A DNA stretch of 43,762 nt from Pseudomonadota bacterium (GCA_018241265.1 JAFEEF010000030.1:1-43762), one strand, 5' to 3'; shown: positions 8,740-17,830, counted from the stretch's first letter. The notes: generated by a model from the sequence alone, not told the origin. Made by a program: numbers and translations.

Positions 8740-10020
8740 TCAGTGCAGCGTGCCCGACGGCAGCGAATCGGGCGGCAACGTGACGATGCGCCGCGCATCG
8801 CCCTGGTCGATCTCGACGCGATCGCGGCCGCTGTGCTTGGCCTCGTAGAGCGCGCGGTCGGCGCGCCCGACGACGGCATCGAAGTCCTCGTCGTCGGCCC
8901 ACTGCGCGACGCCGACCGACACCGTCACCGGCACCTCGCCCGCATCGGTATGGATCTGCGACGCCGCGACGTTGTGGCGCAGCGATTCGGCGACGCGGCG
9001 CGCACGGCTCACGTTGCAGTTGCGCAGCAGCACCAGGAACTCCTCGCCGCCGAGGCGGGCCAGGCAGTCGCCGTCGCGCAGCCGGGCGCCGAGCAACTGG
9101 CCGACCGCCTTCAGCACGTCGTCGCCGACCCGATGGCCGTGCCTGTCGTTCACCTGCTTGAAGTGATCGACGTCGATCATGCAGAGGCTGACCTCTTCCT
9201 GGTGCGCCCGCACCAATTCCCCGAGCGGCCGCGTGAAGCCGTCGAGATGGCGCCGGTTGAAGAGGCCGGTGAGCGGGTCGCGGTTGGCGGCCTGCGACGC
9301 ATCGCGCAGCGAGCTGCCGAGCGTCGCGTTCTCGGTCTCGAGCATGCGCCGGTAGAGCTGCAGCTCCTGCACCAGCGCGGCGTTCTGGCGCTCGGAGGCG
9401 AGCGCCGCGAGCAGGGTCTCGTGCACGCTCACCACGCGCAGCAGCAGCGCCGCCACGCAGACGATCGTGCCCAGCGCCAGCACGGCGAGCGCGACCGACC
9501 CCTGCATCAGCATGAAGGCGATCAGCGGCAGCACGCTGGCGCCGACCATCGTGACGCCCGCGGGCAGCGCCGCGAAATAGGTCACCGTCAGCAACGACGT
9601 CGCGACGAAGGCGGCGTAGATCGTGCAGAACAGGTTGGTCTGCGACAACCAGGGCTGCAGCGCGATCGGCGCCAGACCCCAGACCGACGACGCCAGCAGC
9701 ACCAGCGCGTCGTACAACCGGTCGGGCCGCGGATCGGCGGGATCGAGACGGTGCAGCATGCGGCGCGCGAGGCGCACGCGCACCGCGAACACCGCGGCGA
9801 GCACCGCCCAGGCCGCCAGGCGCGGCCACAGCGGCGCTTCATACGCGAAGCCGAACAGCAGGATGGCGAACGAGCCGAGCGACAGCCGGCCGTTGCGCAT
9901 CGACAGGTCCATGTAGCGCTGCAGCAGCACGCAGCGCACGCCGGCCGGCACGTCGACCACGACCGGCGAACCGCGCCGCAGGGCTGCACCCACCGAGCGT
10001 AGATTGGCTTTCAGGGACAT
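8740..10020 (-). CDS. Membrane-bound GGDEF diguanylate cyclase
   Basis: A 426-residue protein. The N-terminal half (about 45-200) holds around six hydrophobic segments without a recognisable sensor family. A short linker (200-240) precedes a GGDEF domain from about 245. The active-site motif is GGEEF at 324-328. An inhibitory-site RxxD (Arg315-Asp318) sits exactly five residues before it, so the enzyme should make c-di-GMP from two GTP and be product-inhibited. The sequence DPLTGLFNRRH and DVDHFKQVND support an active cyclase. The ATG at 10020 gives the natural N-terminus; an in-frame extension upstream would run through the next gene. Its position between the permease and ATPase genes of one transporter, in reverse orientation, is odd. 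Confidence 0.93.
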   Translation of the reverse strand: MSLKANLRSVGAALRRGSPVVVDVPAGVRCVLLQRYMDLSMRNGRLSLGSFAILLFGFAYEAPLWPRLAAWAVLAAVFAVRVRLARRMLHRLDPADPRPDRLYDALVLLASSVWGLAPIALQPWLSQTNLFCTIYAAFVATSLLTVTYFAALPAGVTMVGASVLPLIAFMLMQGSVALAVLALGTIVCVAALLLRVVSVHETLLAALASERQNAALVQELQLYRRMLETENATLGSSLRDASQAANRDPLTGLFNRRHLDGFTRPLGELVRAHQEEVSLCMIDVDHFKQVNDRHGHRVGDDVLKAVGQLLGARLRDGDCLARLGGEEFLVLLRNCNVSRARRVAESLRHNVAASQIHTDAGEVPVTVSVGVAQWADDEDFDAVVGRADRALYEAKHSGRDRVEIDQGDARRIVTLPPDSLPSGTLH

Positions 10021-10029
10021 CGTGATGCG

Positions 10030-10062
10030 TGCCCGCCGGTACGGCACCAAGCCGGCGGGGCA
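10030..10062. promoter_or_regulatory. Inverted repeat between the divergent GGDEF and ABC ATPase genes
   Basis: CCCGCCGG (10032-10039) pairs perfectly with CCGGCGGG (10052-10059) across a 12-base loop, extendable with a one-base bulge to about 10 bp. It occupies most of the 73-base divergent intergenic space, so it could be an operator or a leader hairpin on the GGDEF transcript, which lacks an obvious ribosome-binding site. It could also be chance in GC-rich DNA. Confidence 0.3.
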
Positions 10063-10093
10063 TCTATCGTAACGCGAGGGTCCGGGATGCGCC

Positions 10094-11125
10094 GTGCACA
10101 ATCGACGCGTGACCCGCGCTGCTGCCGACGAACCGCCTCTGCTCGACGTGCGCGATCTGCGCGTCACCCTGCAGACTGCACGGGGCCCGGCGGAAGCGCT
10201 GCGCGGCATCGGCTTCGCGCTCGAGCGCGGCGCGACGCTCGGCGTGATCGGCGAGAGCGGCAGCGGCAAGTCGCTCACCGCGCTGTCGGTGCTCGGCCTG
10301 TTGCCGCAGGGCGCTCAGGTCGCAGGCAGCATCCGTTTCGGCGGCCGCGAGCTGATCGGCCTGCCCGATGCGGCGCTCTGCGACCTGCGCGGCAACCGCA
10401 TCGGCATGGTGTTCCAGGAGCCGATGACGGCGCTGAACCCGCTGCACACGATCGGCGATCAGGTGGCCGAACCGCTGCGCCTGCACCGCGGCATGGCGCG
10501 CGCGGCGGCGCGCGCCGAGGCGCTGCGCCTGCTCGACCGCGTGCGGCTGCCGAACGCGGCCCAGCGCCTCGCCGCCTATCCGCACCAGCTCTCGGGCGGC
10601 CAGCGCCAGCGCGTGACGATCGCGATGGCGCTCGCCTGCGGTCCCGACCTCTTGATCGCCGACGAGCCGACCACCGCGCTCGACGTGACGATCCAGGCCG
10701 AGATCCTCGCACTCGTCGCCGAGCTGGTGCGGGACGACGGCATGGCGCTGATGCTGATCAGCCACGACCTCGGCGTGATGGCGCGCATGGTCGAGCGCGT
10801 GCTCGTGATGTACGGCGGCAGCATCGTCGAATCGGGGCCGACCGCCGGGCTGTTCGCGCACCTGGCGCATCCCTACACGCGCGGCCTGTTCGGCGCGCGG
10901 CCGCGGCTGCAGGCGGCCCGCGGCGACGGGCGGCGGCCGCGCCTCGCGACCATACCCGGCCGCGTGCCCGAACTGGCCGACCTGCCGCCCGGCTGCCCGT
11001 TCGCCGATCGCTGCGCCTGGGTCGTCGATGCCTGCCGCGCGGCACCTCCGCCGCCGGTCGTCATCGGCCCGGCGCATGCGGCGCGCTGCATCCGCGTCGA
11101 CGACGTGCGGGCGGCATCGGCATGA
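10094..11125 (+). CDS. ABC transporter ATP-binding protein, DppD/OppD type
   Basis: A 343-residue ATPase. Walker A GESGSGKS is at residues 53-60, the ABC signature LSGGQRQR follows, then Walker [13 protein letters not shown] and the His-switch ISHDLGV. The C-terminal oligopeptide-type extension includes HPYTRGL and a Cys-rich [15 protein letters not shown] segment, which in related ATPases can hold an iron-sulfur cluster. The start is a GTG at 10094; a second in-frame GTG at 10109 is an alternative. It overlaps the next ATPase gene by four bases. It would energise the permease pair encoded at 6941-8736. Confidence 0.93.
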   Translation: MHNRRVTRAAADEPPLLDVRDLRVTLQTARGPAEALRGIGFALERGATLGVIGESGSGKSLTALSVLGLLPQGAQVAGSIRFGGRELIGLPDAALCDLRGNRIGMVFQEPMTALNPLHTIGDQVAEPLRLHRGMARAAARAEALRLLDRVRLPNAAQRLAAYPHQLSGGQRQRVTIAMALACGPDLLIADEPTTALDVTIQAEILALVAELVRDDGMALMLISHDLGVMARMVERVLVMYGGSIVESGPTAGLFAHLAHPYTRGLFGARPRLQAARGDGRRPRLATIPGRVPELADLPPGCPFADRCAWVVDACRAAPPPPVVIGPAHAARCIRVDDVRAASA

Positions 11126-12090
11126 GCGGCACCACCGACGACGAGATGCTGCTCGACGTGCAGGCGCTCGCGAAGACCTATCGCCTGCCGCGCGAGCGCC
11201 TGCTGCAGCCTCCCCCGCGCGTCGAGGCGCTGCGCGGGGTCGGCTTCGCGATGCGGTCCGGCGCGAGCCTCGGCGTCGTGGGCGAATCGGGCTCGGGCAA
11301 GTCGACCCTGGCGCGGCTCGTGATGGCGCTCGAGACGCCGACGGCCGGCTCGGTGCGGCTGCTGGGCCGTGACCTGCATACGCTGCCGGCCGACGAATTG
11401 CGCACGGCGCGGCGCGACTTCCAGATGGTCTTCCAGGATCCCTACGGCTCGCTCGATCCGCGACTGCGCATCGCGCGCATCGTGGCCGAGCCGCTGCAGG
11501 GCCTGGGCGCGGCCGACGCGCACGCACGGGTCGCCGGGGCGCTGGACGCGGTGGGCCTGCGCGCCGCCGATGCGGCCAAGTATCCGCACGAGTTCTCCGG
11601 CGGCCAGCGCCAGCGCATCGCGATCGCGCGCGCGCTCATCACGCGGCCCAAGCTGATCGTCGCCGACGAACCGGTGAGCGCGCTCGACGTCTCGGTGCAG
11701 GCGCAGGTGCTGAACCTGCTCGCCGACCTGCAGGAAACGCACGGCGTGACCTACCTCTTCATCAGCCACGACCTCGCGGTGGTGGACCACGTCTGCGAGG
11801 CCGTGGTCGTGATGTATGCGGGACGCATCGTCGAGCAGGGACCGACGGCACGCGTGCTGCGTGCCGCCGCCCATCCGTACACCCGCGCGCTGCTCGCCGC
11901 GATGCCCGAGTGGGACGATGCCGGCGCTGCGCCGCCGCCCGCAGCGCCTTCCGTTAGAGTCGCCGACGGGACGACCGGCGGCTGCCCGTACGCGGCGCGC
12001 TGCCCGCAGGCGCAGGCGCGCTGCGTGGCCGAAGCACCGGAGCTGCGGCCGCTGGAGCCCGGCCATCTGGCCGCCTGCCACTACGCTTGA
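11122..12090 (+). CDS. ABC transporter ATP-binding protein, DppF/OppF type
   Basis: A 322-residue partner ATPase. Walker [10 protein letters not shown] is near residues 54-62, followed by QMVFQDPYGSLDPR (Q-loop), signature FSGGQRQR, Walker B LIVADEPVSALD and the His-switch ISHDLAV. The C-terminus has the Cys pattern CPYAARCPQAQARC expected of OppF-type subunits. The first residue of the signature is F instead of L, which is common in this family. The start ATG lies inside the upstream stop (ATGA). The substrate-binding protein gene follows after 25 bases with a clear AAGGAG. Confidence 0.93.
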   Translation: MSGTTDDEMLLDVQALAKTYRLPRERLLQPPPRVEALRGVGFAMRSGASLGVVGESGSGKSTLARLVMALETPTAGSVRLLGRDLHTLPADELRTARRDFQMVFQDPYGSLDPRLRIARIVAEPLQGLGAADAHARVAGALDAVGLRAADAAKYPHEFSGGQRQRIAIARALITRPKLIVADEPVSALDVSVQAQVLNLLADLQETHGVTYLFISHDLAVVDHVCEAVVVMYAGRIVEQGPTARVLRAAAHPYTRALLAAMPEWDDAGAAPPPAAPSVRVADGTTGGCPYAARCPQAQARCVAEAPELRPLEPGHLAACHYA

Positions 12091-12115
12091 AGACGATGAT
12101 CCAAGGAGCGACCGC

Positions 12116-13618
12116 ATGAAGTATTCGATCCGCAGTCTGGTTCTGTCCGCCCTCGCGGCCGGCCCGCTGCTCCTGGCCGGCACGCCCGCGGCCGCACAGG
12201 CGCACAAGGACAGCGTCGTGCTCGGCATGGTGCTCGAGCCGGCGCCCGGGCTCGATCCGACGGTCGCCGCCGCCGCGGCGATCGGCGAGGTCGTGCACTA
12301 CAACATCCTCGAAGGCCTCACCAAGATCAACATGGACGGCTCCGTCGTGCCGCTGCTGGCCGAGAGCTGGACCATCGACCCGGACGGCAAGGTCTACACC
12401 TTCAAGCTCAAGAAGGGCGTGAAGTTCACCGACGGCGAGGCGTTCGATGCGGGCGACGTGAAGTTCAGCTTCGAGCGCGCCAAGGCCGAGGGCTCGACCA
12501 ACAAGGCGAAGAAGGCGGTGTTCGACAACATCAGCCGCATCGACACGCCCGACCCGTCGACGGTCATCATCGTGCTGAGCCAGCCGGACGGCAACTTCCC
12601 GTTCCGCATGGGCGAGAACACCGCGGTGATCCTCGATCCGAAGAGCGCCGCCGGCACCGCCACCAAGCCGATCGGCACCGGGCCGTACAAGCTCGACAAC
12701 TGGGCCAAGGGCTCGGCGATCACGCTGGTGAAGAACGACGGCTACCGCAATGCCGCGGCGGTGAAGATCAAGAAGGTGACGATCCGCTTCATCAACGATC
12801 CGGCGGCGCAGGTCGCCGCGCTGCTCGCCGGCGACATCGACGGCATGCCGCGCTTCGGCGCGATCCAGAGCCTGAAGCAGTTCCAGAGCGACCCGCGCTT
12901 CACGGTCGTCGCCGGCGGCACCGAAGGCAAGACCATCGTCAGCATCAACAACAAGAAGAAGCCGTTCGACGACGTGCGGGTGCGGCGCGCGCTCGCCGCC
13001 GCGATCGATCGCAAGGCGGTGATCGACGGCTCGGCCGAAGGCCTGGCGAAGCCGATCGGCAGCCACATGGTGCCCAGCGATGCCGGCTACGTCGACCTGA
13101 CGTCGATGAATCCGTACGACCCGGAGAAGGCCAAGGCGCTGCTGAAGGAAGCCGGTGTCGCGACGCCGTTCAACGTCACGCTGACGCTGCCGCCGCCCGA
13201 CTATGCGAGGAAGGGCGGCGAGATCATCGCCGCACAGCTCGCCAAGGTCGGCATCGTCGCGAAGATCGAGAACGTCGAATGGGCGCAGTGGCTGTCGGGC
13301 GCGTTCAAGGGCAACTACGACCTGACCGTGATCAGCCACGTCGAGCCGCTCGACTTCGACCGCTATGCCGACCCGAAGTACTACTGGGGCTACGACTCCA
13401 AGGCCTACGACGAGCTGTTCGCGAAGTACAACACGACGACCGACCAGAAGACACGGCTCAAGCTCCTCGGCGACATCCAGCGCCAGCTCGCGACGGACTG
13501 CGTCAACGTGTACCTGTACCAGTTGCCGCAGTTCGCCGTCGCCAACAAGCACCTGAAGGGGCTGTGGAGCAGCTCGCCGGTGTTCGCGAACGATCTGGCG
13601 GCGCTGTCGTGGCAGTGA
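12116..13618 (+). CDS. ABC transporter substrate-binding protein, family 5
   Basis: A 500-residue periplasmic binding protein with a Sec signal peptide (MKYSIRSLVLSALAAGPLLLAG, likely cleavage after AQA near residue 29). The family-5 pattern includes VVPLLAESWTIDPDGKVYTFKLKKGVKFTDGE and GTGPYKL. The family binds peptides, opines, nickel or glutathione; no nickel-ligand pattern is evident, so a peptide or amide ligand is most likely. ATG 12116 is preceded by AAGGAG at ideal spacing. The TGA overlaps the amidase ATG by one base, linking uptake to hydrolysis. Confidence 0.93.
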   Translation: MKYSIRSLVLSALAAGPLLLAGTPAAAQAHKDSVVLGMVLEPAPGLDPTVAAAAAIGEVVHYNILEGLTKINMDGSVVPLLAESWTIDPDGKVYTFKLKKGVKFTDGEAFDAGDVKFSFERAKAEGSTNKAKKAVFDNISRIDTPDPSTVIIVLSQPDGNFPFRMGENTAVILDPKSAAGTATKPIGTGPYKLDNWAKGSAITLVKNDGYRNAAAVKIKKVTIRFINDPAAQVAALLAGDIDGMPRFGAIQSLKQFQSDPRFTVVAGGTEGKTIVSINNKKKPFDDVRVRRALAAAIDRKAVIDGSAEGLAKPIGSHMVPSDAGYVDLTSMNPYDPEKAKALLKEAGVATPFNVTLTLPPPDYARKGGEIIAAQLAKVGIVAKIENVEWAQWLSGAFKGNYDLTVISHVEPLDFDRYADPKYYWGYDSKAYDELFAKYNTTTDQKTRLKLLGDIQRQLATDCVNVYLYQLPQFAVANKHLKGLWSSSPVFANDLAALSWQ

Positions 13619-15021
13619 TGGGCGCCGCGAAGCCGCTGCACGACTGGTCGGCCACCGAACTGCTCGCCGCTTACCGCGACCGCTCGCTGTCGCCGGTCGA
13701 CGCGACCCGCGCGGTGGTCGACCGCATCGCCGCGTGGGAGCCGCATCTCCGGGCGACCTATGCGTACGACCCCGATGCGGCGCTGGCGCAAGCCCGCGCC
13801 TCCGAAGCGCGCTGGCTGAAGAACGCGCCGCGAGGCCCGCTCGACGGCGTGCCGCTGATGATCAAGGAGAACATCGCGACCGCCGGCGTGCCGGTGCCGC
13901 TCGGTTGCGCCGCGATCCCGCTGGTGCCGGCCGAGCGCGATGCGCCGCCCGCCGCCCGCGTGCGCGAAGCCGGCGCGTCGATCCTCGGCAAGACGACGAT
14001 GCCCGACCTCGGCATGCTGTCGTCGGGCCTGTCGAGCTTCCATCCGCTGGCGCGCAATCCGTGGGATCCGACGAAGGGCCCCGGCGGCAGCAGCGCCGGC
14101 GCCGCGGCGGGCGTCGCGGCCGGCTACGGCCCGCTGCACATCGGCACCGACATCGGCGGCTCGGTGCGGCTGCCGGCCGGCTGGTGCGGCATCTATGCGC
14201 TGAAGCCCAGCCTCGGCCGCATCCCGATCGACCCGCCGTACGCCGGCCGCGTCGCCGGGCCGATGACGCGCACCGTGGCCGACGCCGCGCTGCTGATGTC
14301 GGTGCTGAGCCGGCCCGATGCGCGCGACACGATGAGCCTGCCTTACCAGGCGATCGCCTGGGATGATCTCCCGTGCGACCTGCGCGGCCTGAAGCTCGGC
14401 CTCCTGCTCGATGCCGGCTGGGGGTTGCCGCTGGCCGCCGAAGTGCGCGGCGCGATCGAAGCCGCGGCCCGGCGCTTCGAAGCGGCCGGCGCCCGCATCA
14501 CGCCGATTCCGCCCTTCACGACACGTGCGATGGCCGACGGCATGGACGACTTCTGGCGCATGCGCGCGTGGCTCGACATCAGCGCGATGCCGGCCGAGCG
14601 GCGCGGCCGCGTGCTGCCGTTCATCGCCGCCTGGGCCGAAGGCGGCGCACACCTCGGCGGCGAGCGGGTGTTCCGCGGCTACAGCCAGATGGGCGCGATG
14701 CGCGATGCCGCGGTGCGCGCCTGTGCGCCGTTCGACGCCGTGCTGTCGCCGACCGCCCCGATCACCGCGTTCGCGGCCGAGCTGGCGAGCCCGACCGACG
14801 ATCCGGCGCGGCCGTTCGAGCACATCGCCTACACGCTGCCCTACAACATGAGCGAACAGCCGGCCGCGAGCATCGCTTGCGGCCACGATCGCCATGGGCT
14901 GCCGATCGGCTTGCAGATCATCGGCCGGCGCCACGACGATCTCGGCGTGCTGCGGCTGTCGGCCGCGTGGGAGGCGCTGCGCCCGGCGCAGCCGCCATGG
15001 CCGGAGCCGCCCGGCGCCTGA
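13618..15021 (+). CDS. Amidase signature family hydrolase
   Basis: A 467-residue amidase of normal length. The Ser-cisSer-Lys triad is visible: Lys83 in GVPLMIKEN, the cis-Ser in GPGGSSAG (158/159) and the nucleophile Ser182 in GTDIGGSVRLPA. It hydrolyses a carboxamide to acid and ammonia in the cytoplasm; no signal peptide is present. The ATG at 13618 shares its A with the stop of the binding-protein gene, so it is part of the transporter operon and probably processes the imported compound. The actual substrate (an acylated amine, peptide amide or similar) is not readable. Confidence 0.92.
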   Translation: MGAAKPLHDWSATELLAAYRDRSLSPVDATRAVVDRIAAWEPHLRATYAYDPDAALAQARASEARWLKNAPRGPLDGVPLMIKENIATAGVPVPLGCAAIPLVPAERDAPPAARVREAGASILGKTTMPDLGMLSSGLSSFHPLARNPWDPTKGPGGSSAGAAAGVAAGYGPLHIGTDIGGSVRLPAGWCGIYALKPSLGRIPIDPPYAGRVAGPMTRTVADAALLMSVLSRPDARDTMSLPYQAIAWDDLPCDLRGLKLGLLLDAGWGLPLAAEVRGAIEAAARRFEAAGARITPIPPFTTRAMADGMDDFWRMRAWLDISAMPAERRGRVLPFIAAWAEGGAHLGGERVFRGYSQMGAMRDAAVRACAPFDAVLSPTAPITAFAAELASPTDDPARPFEHIAYTLPYNMSEQPAASIACGHDRHGLPIGLQIIGRRHDDLGVLRLSAAWEALRPAQPPWPEPPGA

Positions 15022-15040
15022 ACTGGCTGCGAGCAGGCCC

Positions 15041-16378
15041 ATGCACGATCCGCGCGGCAATCCGGTCAGCACGACGTCGGCCGGCGCACTCGCCGCGGCC
15101 GAGCAGGCGCTGCAGCGGATCATGACGTTCTACGGTCCGCCGCTCGACGACCTCGACGAGGCGGCCGCGCACGATCCGGGCTGGCTGCTGCCGCCGCTGA
15201 TGAAGGCGGGCTTCCTGCTCAGCCTCACCGAGCCGGCACTGGTCGGCCAGGCGCGCGCGCTGCTCGATGCCGCCCGGCCACTGACCGGCCACGCCACGCA
15301 GCGCGAGCGCGAGCACCTCGGCGCGCTGCGCCTGCTTGCGCAGGGCGACTGGGCGGGGGCGTGTCGCGCCTGGGAGACCGTGCTGCTCGCCCATCCGTGC
15401 GATGCGTTGGCGCTGCAGTGGGCCCACCTCTTCGACTTCCATCGCGGCGATCTCGTCAACCTGCGCAGGCGCGTCGCGCGCGTGCTGCCCGAATGGGACG
15501 AGGACGATCCGCTCTATCCGCACGTGCTCGCGCTGCACGCCTTCGGCCTCGAAGAGAACCAGCTCTACGCCGCGGCCGAGGAGACCGGCCGGCGCGCGCT
15601 CGCGCTCGACCCGCGCGCGCCGTGGGCGATGCATGCGGTGGCGCACGTGATGGAGATGCAGGGACGGCATGCCGAGGGAGCGCAGTGGCTGGCCGACTGC
15701 GCGCCGCACTGGACCGACGGCAACGGCTTTTCCGGGCACCTCGGCTGGCACCATGCGCTGTTCGCGCTCGAGACGCTGGACGCGGCCACCGCGTTGCAAC
15801 GCTTCGATGCCTACCTGGCCGCGAACCCGGAGCAGATCACCTTGCAGCGGCTCGATGCGGCATCGCTGCTGTGGCGGCTGCACCTGCTCGACATCGACAC
15901 CGGCGCGCGCTGGCGTGCACTCGTCGACGGCTGGGCCCTCGGCCCCGAGCAGGCCGGCCATTCGGCGTTCAACGACGCCCATGCGCTGCTCGCGCTGATC
16001 GGCGTCGGCGACCTGCGCGGCGCGCAGGCCTGGGTGCAGCAGGCGCTGCAGCGCGCCGACGCGCTCGGCGCCAGCCATGCCGCGACGGCGCACGACGTCG
16101 GCGCCCCGCTGATGCGCGGCCTGCTCGCCTATGCGCGCGGCGACGACGGCGAGGTCGTCGAGGCGCTCTATCCGCTGCGCGACCGGCTGCACCGCATCGG
16201 CGGCAGCCATGCACAGCGCGACCTCGTCGACCAGACGCTGCTCGCCGCGGCGGCGCGCGGCCGGCACGGGGCCGTCGGCCGAGCCTTGTTGAACGAGCGC
16301 CGCACGGCCCGCGCGATGACGCCGTGGACCGAGCACTGGGCACGCCGTCTGGCTACGATAGTCAGCGGCAACGACTGA
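15041..16378 (+). CDS. TTC38-like tetratricopeptide repeat protein
   Basis: A 445-residue soluble helical protein. Repeats with TPR spacing are seen, for example EETGRRALALDPRAPWAMHAVAHVMEMQGRHAEGAQWL near the middle. The combination of HVMEMQGR, the Trp-rich GHLGWHHALFALE and overall length resembles the TTC38 family found in bacteria and animals, whose function is unknown. It starts 19 bases after the amidase stop, on the same strand. No signal peptide or membrane segment is seen. A role beside the amidase and importer is suggested only by context. Confidence 0.8.
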   Translation: MHDPRGNPVSTTSAGALAAAEQALQRIMTFYGPPLDDLDEAAAHDPGWLLPPLMKAGFLLSLTEPALVGQARALLDAARPLTGHATQREREHLGALRLLAQGDWAGACRAWETVLLAHPCDALALQWAHLFDFHRGDLVNLRRRVARVLPEWDEDDPLYPHVLALHAFGLEENQLYAAAEETGRRALALDPRAPWAMHAVAHVMEMQGRHAEGAQWLADCAPHWTDGNGFSGHLGWHHALFALETLDAATALQRFDAYLAANPEQITLQRLDAASLLWRLHLLDIDTGARWRALVDGWALGPEQAGHSAFNDAHALLALIGVGDLRGAQAWVQQALQRADALGASHAATAHDVGAPLMRGLLAYARGDDGEVVEALYPLRDRLHRIGGSHAQRDLVDQTLLAAAARGRHGAVGRALLNERRTARAMTPWTEHWARRLATIVSGND

Positions 16379-16389
16379 AGGAGGAGTAC

Positions 16390-16722
16390 ATGCCCACCCT
16401 CGACGAGCAGATCGCGCAAAGCCTGCGCGACAGCCAGCACAGCGGCGAGCTGCAGTCGGCGCCGAGCTGGGGCAAGCCGCTGGCGCCGGACACCGCATTC
16501 GAGCAGACGCCGGAGGAGTTCCGGCTCGGCTACAAGATGCTGAAGGAAGCCGGCTACGTCCCGCCCGAGGTCGAGACGATGAAGCGCATCGCCGCGCTGC
16601 GCGAGGTCATCGCCGCCGAGACCGATCCGGCGCGCGCCGACGAGATGCGCAAGCGCTTGTCGGAGCTGCAGCAGCACCTGGCGCTACGGCTCGAGAAGTT
16701 GCGGATGAGCGGCAGCCTGTAG
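16390..16722 (+). CDS. DUF1992 (DnaJ-homologue subfamily C member 28-like) protein
   Basis: A 110-residue protein with the DUF1992 pattern: WGKPLAPDTAF, then R.GYKMLKEAGYVPPEVE and a helical Glu/Arg-rich C-terminus (residues 60-105) with coiled-coil character. Despite the family's historical link to DnaJ proteins there is no J domain. The gene has a strong AAGGAGGAG ribosome-binding site that overlaps the stop of the TPR gene, so it is the last gene of the plus-strand operon. It ends directly against the stop of the WYL regulator gene on the other strand. Function unknown. Confidence 0.85.
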   Translation: MPTLDEQIAQSLRDSQHSGELQSAPSWGKPLAPDTAFEQTPEEFRLGYKMLKEAGYVPPEVETMKRIAALREVIAAETDPARADEMRKRLSELQQHLALRLEKLRMSGSL

Positions 16723-17406
16723 TCAGCGCTCGCCGCCGACCATGCGCAGCAAGTCGGCCAAGGTCTGCCCCGGCTCGTCGCGGAAGGTCTCGTCGAGCAC
16801 TTCGAGCTGCTCGATCCGGTCGACGCGGAAGTTGCGGAAGCCGCCGCGCGACTCGCACCATGCGGCGAGCGTCCATACCGCGCCCCAGTAGACGCAGGCG
16901 AGCGGATGGACGATGCGGCGGCTCGCCGCATCCTTGAGGTCGACGTAGTCGATGCGCACCTTGCGGCGCGCGTCGGCGGCGCGGCGCAGCGCCTCCAGCG
17001 CGAAGCGCGTCTTCGCGCCGGCCGGCCCGGCGGGCGCGTAGACCGCGAGCCGCTCGGCGGCGGCACGCGACGCCGGCGGCAACGCGCCGAGGATCTTCGC
17101 CAGCGCGCTCTCGGCCGCTTGCGCGAGGCCGGCGTCGAGACGCGGTCCGGCGAGGCGTACCGCGGCGACGATGGCCTGGGCTTCGGCGGTCGAGAACATC
17201 AACGGTGGCAGGTCGAAGCCGCTGCGCATGCGGTAGCCGACGCCGGCCTCGCCTTCGATCGGTACGCCCTGCGCGATCAGGTCGGCGATATCGCGGTAGA
17301 CGGTGCGCTCCGAGACTTCGAGACGCTCGGCCAGGAAGCGGGCAGTGGACAGCCGCCGCCCGCGTATCCACTGGACGATCTGGAACAGCCGATCGGCGCG
17401 CCGCAT
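16723..17406 (-). CDS. YafY-type HTH/WYL-domain transcriptional regulator
   Basis: A 227-residue regulator. The N-terminal helix-turn-helix (RRADRLFQIVQ..., LAERLEVSERTVYRDI at about 20-45) is typical of the YafY group. The C-terminal WYL domain (about 130-227) contains VWTLAAWCESRGGFRNFRVDRI, in which the WYL triplet is WTL, a common variant. The WYL domain is a presumed ligand sensor. ATG 17406 fits the family N-terminus; the frame extends upstream without support. It lies 11 bases after a VOC-protein gene in the same direction, so it likely belongs to a three-gene operon with two VOC proteins and may autoregulate it. Confidence 0.9.
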   Translation of the reverse strand: MRRADRLFQIVQWIRGRRLSTARFLAERLEVSERTVYRDIADLIAQGVPIEGEAGVGYRMRSGFDLPPLMFSTAEAQAIVAAVRLAGPRLDAGLAQAAESALAKILGALPPASRAAAERLAVYAPAGPAGAKTRFALEALRRAADARRKVRIDYVDLKDAASRRIVHPLACVYWGAVWTLAAWCESRGGFRNFRVDRIEQLEVLDETFRDEPGQTLADLLRMVGGER

Positions 17407-17417
17407 GACCAACCAGG

Positions 17418-17807
17418 TCAGCCCATCGCCGTACAGAGCTCGACCAGCGTGCCGTCCGGGCAGCGCAGGTACGCCACGGTCTGGCCCCACGGCTTGGTCG
17501 CCGGCGGCGCGAGCAAGGTCGCTCCGGCGCCGACCGCGCGACCGCACGCGGCCAGCACGTCCGGCACGACGAAGCCGACCTCCATGCCGAGCGGCGCGGC
17601 CGAGGCGTCGGCAGCGACGTAGTCGTGGGCGAGGTTGGCGCGCGCGACGTCGTGCTGCGCGAACGCGAGCGTGGTGGCGCCGGTGTCGAGCTCGCCGTAG
17701 CCACCCGACTCATGCAGGAAGCGCCGCGCAAAGCCGAACGCGCGCTCGAAGAACGACAGCGACGCGGCGACGTCGCGCACATAGACGATCGTGTAGGCGA
17801 ACTTCAT
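17418..17807 (-). CDS. VOC-superfamily protein (glyoxalase/bleomycin-resistance fold)
   Basis: A 129-residue single VOC module. It begins AYTIVYVRDVAASLSFFERAFGF and ends WGQTVAYLRCPDGTLVELCTAMG, the usual beta-alpha-beta-beta-beta pattern. The C-terminal Glu (VELC) is a typical metal ligand position. Such proteins dimerise to form metal-dependent lyases, dioxygenases or drug-binding proteins; the activity cannot be assigned. It sits between a second VOC gene (23 bases upstream) and the WYL regulator gene (11 bases downstream). Confidence 0.88.
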   Translation of the reverse strand: MKFAYTIVYVRDVAASLSFFERAFGFARRFLHESGGYGELDTGATTLAFAQHDVARANLAHDYVAADASAAPLGMEVGFVVPDVLAACGRAVGAGATLLAPPATKPWGQTVAYLRCPDGTLVELCTAMG

Positions 17808-17830
17808 GGCGATGTCCTCGATGAGATCGT

